Shown here piece after piece: positions 60,121-64,000 of a DNA stretch of 64,000 nt. Within the stretch, counting starts at the first letter, position 1. Each line of letters begins with the position of its first letter. This DNA comes from M3007 sp046160345 (GTDB taxonomy: Bacteria > Bacteroidota > Bacteroidia > Chitinophagales > Saprospiraceae), in NCBI GenBank assembly GCA_046160345.1, contig JBJXGO010000010.1:62001-126000 (forward strand), in the 5' to 3' direction. Position numbers and translations under genes: made by a program. The notes beneath the pieces are model-generated. The model searched no databases. It was not told the origin of the DNA and saw only the letters and a list, made by a program, of their open reading frames with translations.

Positions 60121-60219
60121 AAACAAATTGTTTTTAATAAAGTCATTTGTTTTATATTGGCTTGAAAATCAAGTAAAAACCAGTATAAAACGAATCATTT
60201 TATTAAAGGCAATTTGTTT
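60121..60219 (+). repeat. Long imperfect inverted repeat between lipoprotein and ribH
   Basis: The left arm 60121-60164 (44 nt) and right arm 60170-60219 (44 paired nt plus a 6-nt bulge TAAAAA) surround a 5-nt loop. Six positions differ from perfect complementarity, and five of these remain G-U pairs when the plus strand is transcribed. The sequence is AT-rich. It can be an RNA hairpin acting as terminator/processing signal or the core of a small mobile element; no target-site duplication is evident. Confidence 0.75.
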
Positions 60220-60279
60220 TGTTAGAATTAAAATTTAAGTTTTACCAGGGTGGGGTAGGGCGGCTAAACATTTTGTTTT

Positions 60280-60801
60280 ATGGCATCTTCGCTTAAAAAC
60301 TTATCAGATTATACGGATAGTGCTATCCCGAATGCAGCGGATCTGATAATCGGGATCGTGTTGGCTGAATGGAACGCGCACATTACCCATGCGCTGTATG
60401 AAGCATGTTACGACACCTTGATAAAACACGGCGCTAAGCCCGAAAACATTTTCACCATACAAGTGCCTGGCTCGTTCGAACTTACAGCAGGTGCGAGAAT
60501 ACTAAACACACTACAAACCGTTGACGCTGTCATTTGTCTTGGCTGTGTAATAAAAGGTGAAACCAGTCACGACGAATATATCAACCAGGCTGTAGCCATT
60601 GGTTTGACAAACTTGGGCCTCACCACAGGCAAGCCACATATTTTCGGCTTGCTCACCACCAATGATGAACAACAAGCCCTGGACCGTGCAGGTGGCAAGC
60701 ACGGCAACAAAGGCGTGGAAGCAGCTGTAACCGCTATCAGAATGGCTTATTTGAAAAAAATGCCGATTCAAGGCAAATCAAAACGCGCTATAGGGTTCTG
60801 A
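60280..60801 (+). CDS. ribH: 6,7-dimethyl-8-ribityllumazine synthase
   Basis: 173 residues. Lumazine synthase condenses the ribitylamino-uracil with dihydroxybutanone phosphate, the penultimate step of riboflavin synthesis. The substrate region VPGSFELTAGARIL and the proton-shuttle His97 in KGETSHDEYI are intact. FGLLTTNDEQQALDRAGG completes the family signature. It stands apart from other rib genes in this window. No riboflavin-responsive leader was recognised; the hairpin upstream does not resemble the FMN aptamer. Confidence 0.95.
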   Translation: MASSLKNLSDYTDSAIPNAADLIIGIVLAEWNAHITHALYEACYDTLIKHGAKPENIFTIQVPGSFELTAGARILNTLQTVDAVICLGCVIKGETSHDEYINQAVAIGLTNLGLTTGKPHIFGLLTTNDEQQALDRAGGKHGNKGVEAAVTAIRMAYLKKMPIQGKSKRAIGF

Positions 60802-60887
60802 TTTGGGGATAATTTATTTTCTATAATTTATATTATGTTAAATAGATAAACGGATTAAATTCTATTAACCATCTTATTCAAAGCCAC

Positions 60888-60895
60888 TACCTTTG
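60888..60895 (+). promoter_or_regulatory. TAnnTTTG -7 element for the arginine decarboxylase gene
   Basis: TACCTTTG is an exact match, 44 bp before the ATG at 60940. Confidence 0.6.
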
Positions 60896-60939
60896 ACGCT
60901 CTTTATAACCAACCCATACTCGCATTTTCCTGTTTTTCA

Positions 60940-62340
60940 ATGAAAAACACTTACCACGACCTTGTAGATCAAACGTTTGATTTCCCGCAAGACGGATTTA
61001 GCCTCAAAAACAACCGTTTGTTGTTCAATGAAATAGACGTTTACGAACTCGTCAAAAAATACGGCACTCCCCTCAAACTCACCTATCTGCCTAAAATTGG
61101 AGAAAAAATACAAACAGCCCGCAAACTGTTCCGCGACGCCATTCAGCGGCATAATTACAACGGGAAGTACATTTATTGTTATTGCACAAAAAGCTCGCAC
61201 TTTTCTTTCATATTGAATGAAGTGCTGGAAAATGGAACGCAACTAGAAACATCTTCCGCGTTTGACATCGATTTGATTTGGCGGCTCTACAAACAAGGGA
61301 AAATTAACAAGGGCACCATCATTGTACACAACGGTTATAAACCCAAACAATATGCTGAGCGCATTGTCGGGCTTATAAAAGAAGGATTTACAAATATTAT
61401 CCCTGTTGTGGACAATGCGCAGGAACTGGAGATGTACGACGCTTTGCTGCCCAAAACCAAACATAGCATTGGCCTGAGGATGGCTACCGAGGAGGAGCCC
61501 AATTTTGAATTCTACACCTCCAGGTTGGGTATTCGCCAGAGCGAGATTCTCAATTTTTACCAGAACACTTTGGCCGAAAATCCCAAATTTGAGCTTAAAA
61601 TGCTCCATTTTTTTGTGGATATCGGCATTAAGGACAACTTATATTACTGGAGCGAATTGAAAAAGGGTATAAAGACCTACTGCCAATTACGCAAACTCTG
61701 CCCTACCCTATCCTGCTTCAATATTGGTGGCGGCATGCCCATCCGCAATTCCCTTGGTTTTCAATACGATTACCCGTATATGGTCAGCGAAATTGTGCGC
61801 ATGATCAAAGAAGCTTGCGACAGCGAAGGCGTTCCTGAGCCTGATATCTATTCTGAATTTGGCAAATACACCGTTGGAGAAAGCGGAGCCACTATTTTTT
61901 CGGTCATCGGCAAAAAACTGCAGAACGATTCAGAGGAATGGTACATGCTCGACAATTCCCTGATCAACACCCTGCCTGACAGCTGGGGGATCAAAGAACG
62001 GTTTATCCTGCTGCCCGTGAACCACTGGGAAAAGGAATATCAAAAGGTGAATATTGGCGGAATTAGTTGCGATAATGCAGATTATTACAACTCTGAAGCC
62101 CATATCAATCAGGTTTATCTGCCCTCTTATGACCTTGATAAAGACGAGCCGCTGTATCTCGGTTTTTTTCACACAGGGGCCTATCAAGAGGCCTTGAGTG
62201 GATACGGAGGCCTAAAACACTGCCTAATCCCTGCTCCCAAGCATATCTTAATTGACAAAAACTATTACGGCGAATTTGTGGACTGGGAAATGTTCAAAGA
62301 ACAGGATTCGGACTCTATGCTAAAGATTTTGGGGTATTAG
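60940..62340 (+). CDS. speA: PLP-dependent arginine decarboxylase (short form)
   Basis: 466 residues, fold-type III decarboxylase. The expected PLP Lys lies in YCYCTKSSHFSF (about residue 87), replacing the common YAVKAN form. Family elements NIGGGMPIRNSLGF and EFGKYTVGESGATIF (which contain the phosphate-binding and substrate-side residues), and YLGFFHTGAYQEALSGYGG near the C-terminus, are present. The length is shorter than the ~630 residues of E. coli SpeA; this compact form is commonly called arginine decarboxylase in Bacteroidota. Polyamine synthesis is the likely pathway. Diaminopimelate or ornithine as substrate cannot be excluded from sequence alone. Confidence 0.85.
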   Translation: MKNTYHDLVDQTFDFPQDGFSLKNNRLLFNEIDVYELVKKYGTPLKLTYLPKIGEKIQTARKLFRDAIQRHNYNGKYIYCYCTKSSHFSFILNEVLENGTQLETSSAFDIDLIWRLYKQGKINKGTIIVHNGYKPKQYAERIVGLIKEGFTNIIPVVDNAQELEMYDALLPKTKHSIGLRMATEEEPNFEFYTSRLGIRQSEILNFYQNTLAENPKFELKMLHFFVDIGIKDNLYYWSELKKGIKTYCQLRKLCPTLSCFNIGGGMPIRNSLGFQYDYPYMVSEIVRMIKEACDSEGVPEPDIYSEFGKYTVGESGATIFSVIGKKLQNDSEEWYMLDNSLINTLPDSWGIKERFILLPVNHWEKEYQKVNIGGISCDNADYYNSEAHINQVYLPSYDLDKDEPLYLGFFHTGAYQEALSGYGGLKHCLIPAPKHILIDKNYYGEFVDWEMFKEQDSDSMLKILGY

Positions 62341-62491
62341 TTTGATTCACCCAACAGGACGAAAAAATTCCGATCCTTAAACGATGTGTCGCCTTGGCCT
62401 CGGGTAAAACCTTTGCCACTCTCCCCTACCCTTTTACTGATTGGACTTGGATAAAATTGTGATATTTACCCCGTGTAAGAATTGCATTTTC

Positions 62492-64000
62492 ATGTCTAAA
62501 ATCAAATTTGCTGCATTTTCGGGTGTTTTCATGGCAATAATTGGCATTTGGAATGCCTGCAGTCGCCAACAATACATTGACGATCTTCCGGAAAAGATCA
62601 GCTACAATTTCCATGTCCGCCCGATTCTTTCCGATAAGTGCTTTGTCTGCCATGGACCAGACAAGAATCAGTTGAAAGCAAATCTCCGACTAGATCATGC
62701 TGAAGGCGCCTACGCCCCTTTAAAAGAAACAAAAGGTGCATTTGCCATTGTGCCCGGCAAGCCTGAAGCCTCGGAACTGATGCGTCGTATCACCTCTCAA
62801 GATGTTGATTATCAAATGCCAACGCCCGATTCACACCTGGGGCCTTTAACTGATCGGGAGATCAAAATACTGGAACGGTGGATCGAGCAAGGCGCTGTTT
62901 ATGAAAAGCACTGGGCTTTATTGCCGCCCGTAAAAACAGACCTGCCCGCGCTGAAGGAAAAAGACTGGGCAAAAAACGAGATCGACTATTTCTGCCTGTC
63001 TAAAATGACCGAAAAGGGCTTGGAGCATAACGGAGAGGCAGAAAATGAACATTTACTGAAACGCATTTCAATTGATTTGACGGGTTTGTTGCCTACCGAA
63101 ACTGCTATGGATGAGTTTCTGAACGACAAAAGCGAGAACGCCTATGAAAAAGCGGTAGATCGTCTTCTGGCAACCCCACAATACGGAGAAAAAATGGCAT
63201 TGATGTGGTTGGACATTGCCCGTTACTCTGACAGTTACGGTTATCAGGACGACAATATCCGCACACAATGGCCCTATCGGGATTGGGTGATCCACGCTTT
63301 CAATACCAATATGCCCTATGACCAGTTTGTCAGCTGGCAGCTGGCGGGCGATATGCTGCCCAATGCGAACAAGGAACAAATACTGGCAACAGCCTTTCTC
63401 AGAAACCACAAATACACCGAAGAAGGGGGTGTGATCCCGGAAGAATACCGGGTAGAATACGCCCTTGACAAGGTCAAAACATACACCAAAGGCATATTGG
63501 CGCTTACCGTAGAATGCGCCCAATGTCACGATCATAAGTACGACCCCATTTCACAAAAGGATTATTATCAACTGTTTGGCTTCTTCAACACCTCCAAAGA
63601 AGCAGGCTTTGAAGGCGATGTAAGTGCTTCAAAACCCGCGAAAAAGCCCGCGCTTTCATTAACGGATTCGGATGTAAAAAACATCCTGCAGTTTATCAAC
63701 AAGCGAGATACGGGCGCTGTAATGGTGTCGGTCATGGGCGAACTGGACACCCCCAGAATAACTTACGTCCTGAATCGGGGTGCTTATGACAAACGCGGCG
63801 AGATGGTAAAACCGGCAGCAATCGCCTCGGTCATGCCGTTCGACACGTTGCAATATCCGCGCAACCGTTTGGGGCTTGCTCAATGGACGGTCAACAAGGA
63901 TAATCCACTCACGGCCAGGGTTTTTGTCAATCAAATTTGGCAGGAGTTTTTTGGGGCGGGGTTGGTAAAAACGACGGGAGATTTTGGCATGCAGGGTAAT
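62492..64000 (+). CDS. PSCyt1/DUF1549/DUF1553 cytochrome lipoprotein (start only)
   Basis: The frame from the ATG at 62492 is open to the right edge (503 codons). The N-terminus has a lipobox-like WNACS (Cys23). A planctomycete-type cytochrome C (PSCyt1) region has the haem motif CFVCH (Cys50, Cys53, His54). The DUF1549 region has HWALLPP, RISIDLTGLLPT and a second CxxCH motif (Cys342, Cys345, His346 in ECAQCHDHKYDPIS). The DUF1553 region begins near residue 400 (PRITYVLNRGAYDKRG). The connecting LamG-type insert of many Planctomycetes is missing. The family is linked to polysaccharide or phosphate metabolism by context only; here no sulfatase or glycoside hydrolase is visible before the edge. 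Confidence 0.88.
   Translation, partial: MSKIKFAAFSGVFMAIIGIWNACSRQQYIDDLPEKISYNFHVRPILSDKCFVCHGPDKNQLKANLRLDHAEGAYAPLKETKGAFAIVPGKPEASELMRRITSQDVDYQMPTPDSHLGPLTDREIKILERWIEQGAVYEKHWALLPPVKTDLPALKEKDWAKNEIDYFCLSKMTEKGLEHNGEAENEHLLKRISIDLTGLLPTETAMDEFLNDKSENAYEKAVDRLLATPQYGEKMALMWLDIARYSDSYGYQDDNIRTQWPYRDWVIHAFNTNMPYDQFVSWQLAGDMLPNANKEQILATAFLRNHKYTEEGGVIPEEYRVEYALDKVKTYTKGILALTVECAQCHDHKYDPISQKDYYQLFGFFNTSKEAGFEGDVSASKPAKKPALSLTDSDVKNILQFINKRDTGAVMVSVMGELDTPRITYVLNRGAYDKRGEMVKPAAIASVMPFDTLQYPRNRLGLAQWTVNKDNPLTARVFVNQIWQEFFGAGLVKTTGDFGMQGN

Noticed and set aside
60114..60279. FMN riboswitch before ribH
   Set aside because: The hairpin is a single AT-rich stem without the conserved multi-stem FMN aptamer core; no match to its invariant segments was seen.

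Overview
The window looks like chromosomal DNA from a Bacteroidota bacterium, most plausibly the Saprospiria (Saprospira/Lewinella/Haliscomenobacter-like). Seen directly: many start codons lie a short distance behind the Bacteroidota -7 promoter element TAnnTTTG, Shine-Dalgarno sequences are absent, and at least six secreted proteins end in type IX secretion (T9SS) sorting domains (three gliding-motility-associated CHU_C/type B, three type A). A DUF3822-rsmD pair, bactofilin, bacillithiol-type YtxJ and a short arginine decarboxylase also fit. No phage, transposase, integrase or CRISPR array was seen.

Layout. 1-4.7 kb: CotH-family secreted proteins, the gap-pgk glycolytic operon and a shortened outer-membrane barrel gene. 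4.9-13.8 kb: surface proteins (a 13-repeat SprB-type adhesin and two BNR/Asp-box propellers with type A tails) around an omega-amidase-like nitrilase. 14-20.7 kb: housekeeping (pyrG, plsC-like, mltG, aldo/keto reductase, cystathionine beta-synthase) plus a 33-residue lipoprotein and a YtxJ-like protein behind a consensus sigma-54 promoter. 20.9-33.6 kb: a large VCBS/SprB adhesin, a DUF1800/DUF1501 pair, a 1104-residue Asp-box propeller, a NYN nuclease-cold-shock fusion and a GNAT. 33.6-38.6 kb: a 1648-residue adhesin with CUB, choice-of-anchor-L and Calx-beta domains. 38.7-45.2 kb: cytochrome c lipoprotein and membrane protein, tsaD, bactofilin, DUF3822-rsmD, a LuxE-like acyltransferase, YfcE phosphodiesterase and tRNA-Arg(CCT). 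45.3-54.2 kb: a 48-residue orphan gene, a large cytoplasmic unknown, acyltransferase-3, HAD phosphatase, ychF, WbqC-like, TraB/GumN-like, a membrane unknown and fabH. 54.3-64 kb: anmK, a repeat cluster, a WD40 protein, kdsB, a LysM/RlpA-like protein, a lipoprotein, ribH, arginine decarboxylase, and the first 503 codons of a PSCyt1/DUF1549/DUF1553 cytochrome protein that runs off the window.

The housekeeping genes cover glycolysis, cell envelope (mltG, anmK, kdsB, fabH, plsC-like), translation (tsaD, rsmD, ychF, tRNA) and cofactors (ribH). The accessory content is mainly T9SS surface display. The least expected signals are in the DNA between and inside these genes: a 126-bp in-frame repeat array inside one signal peptide, a palindrome shared by two sites (one in the inferred 5' leader of the largest adhesin), three 77-bp tandem repeats, a roughly 100-bp imperfect hairpin before ribH whose mismatches mostly keep G-U pairing, and the sigma-54 promoter ahead of the microprotein/redox pair. 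No complete new multi-gene system can be demonstrated from the sequence alone.
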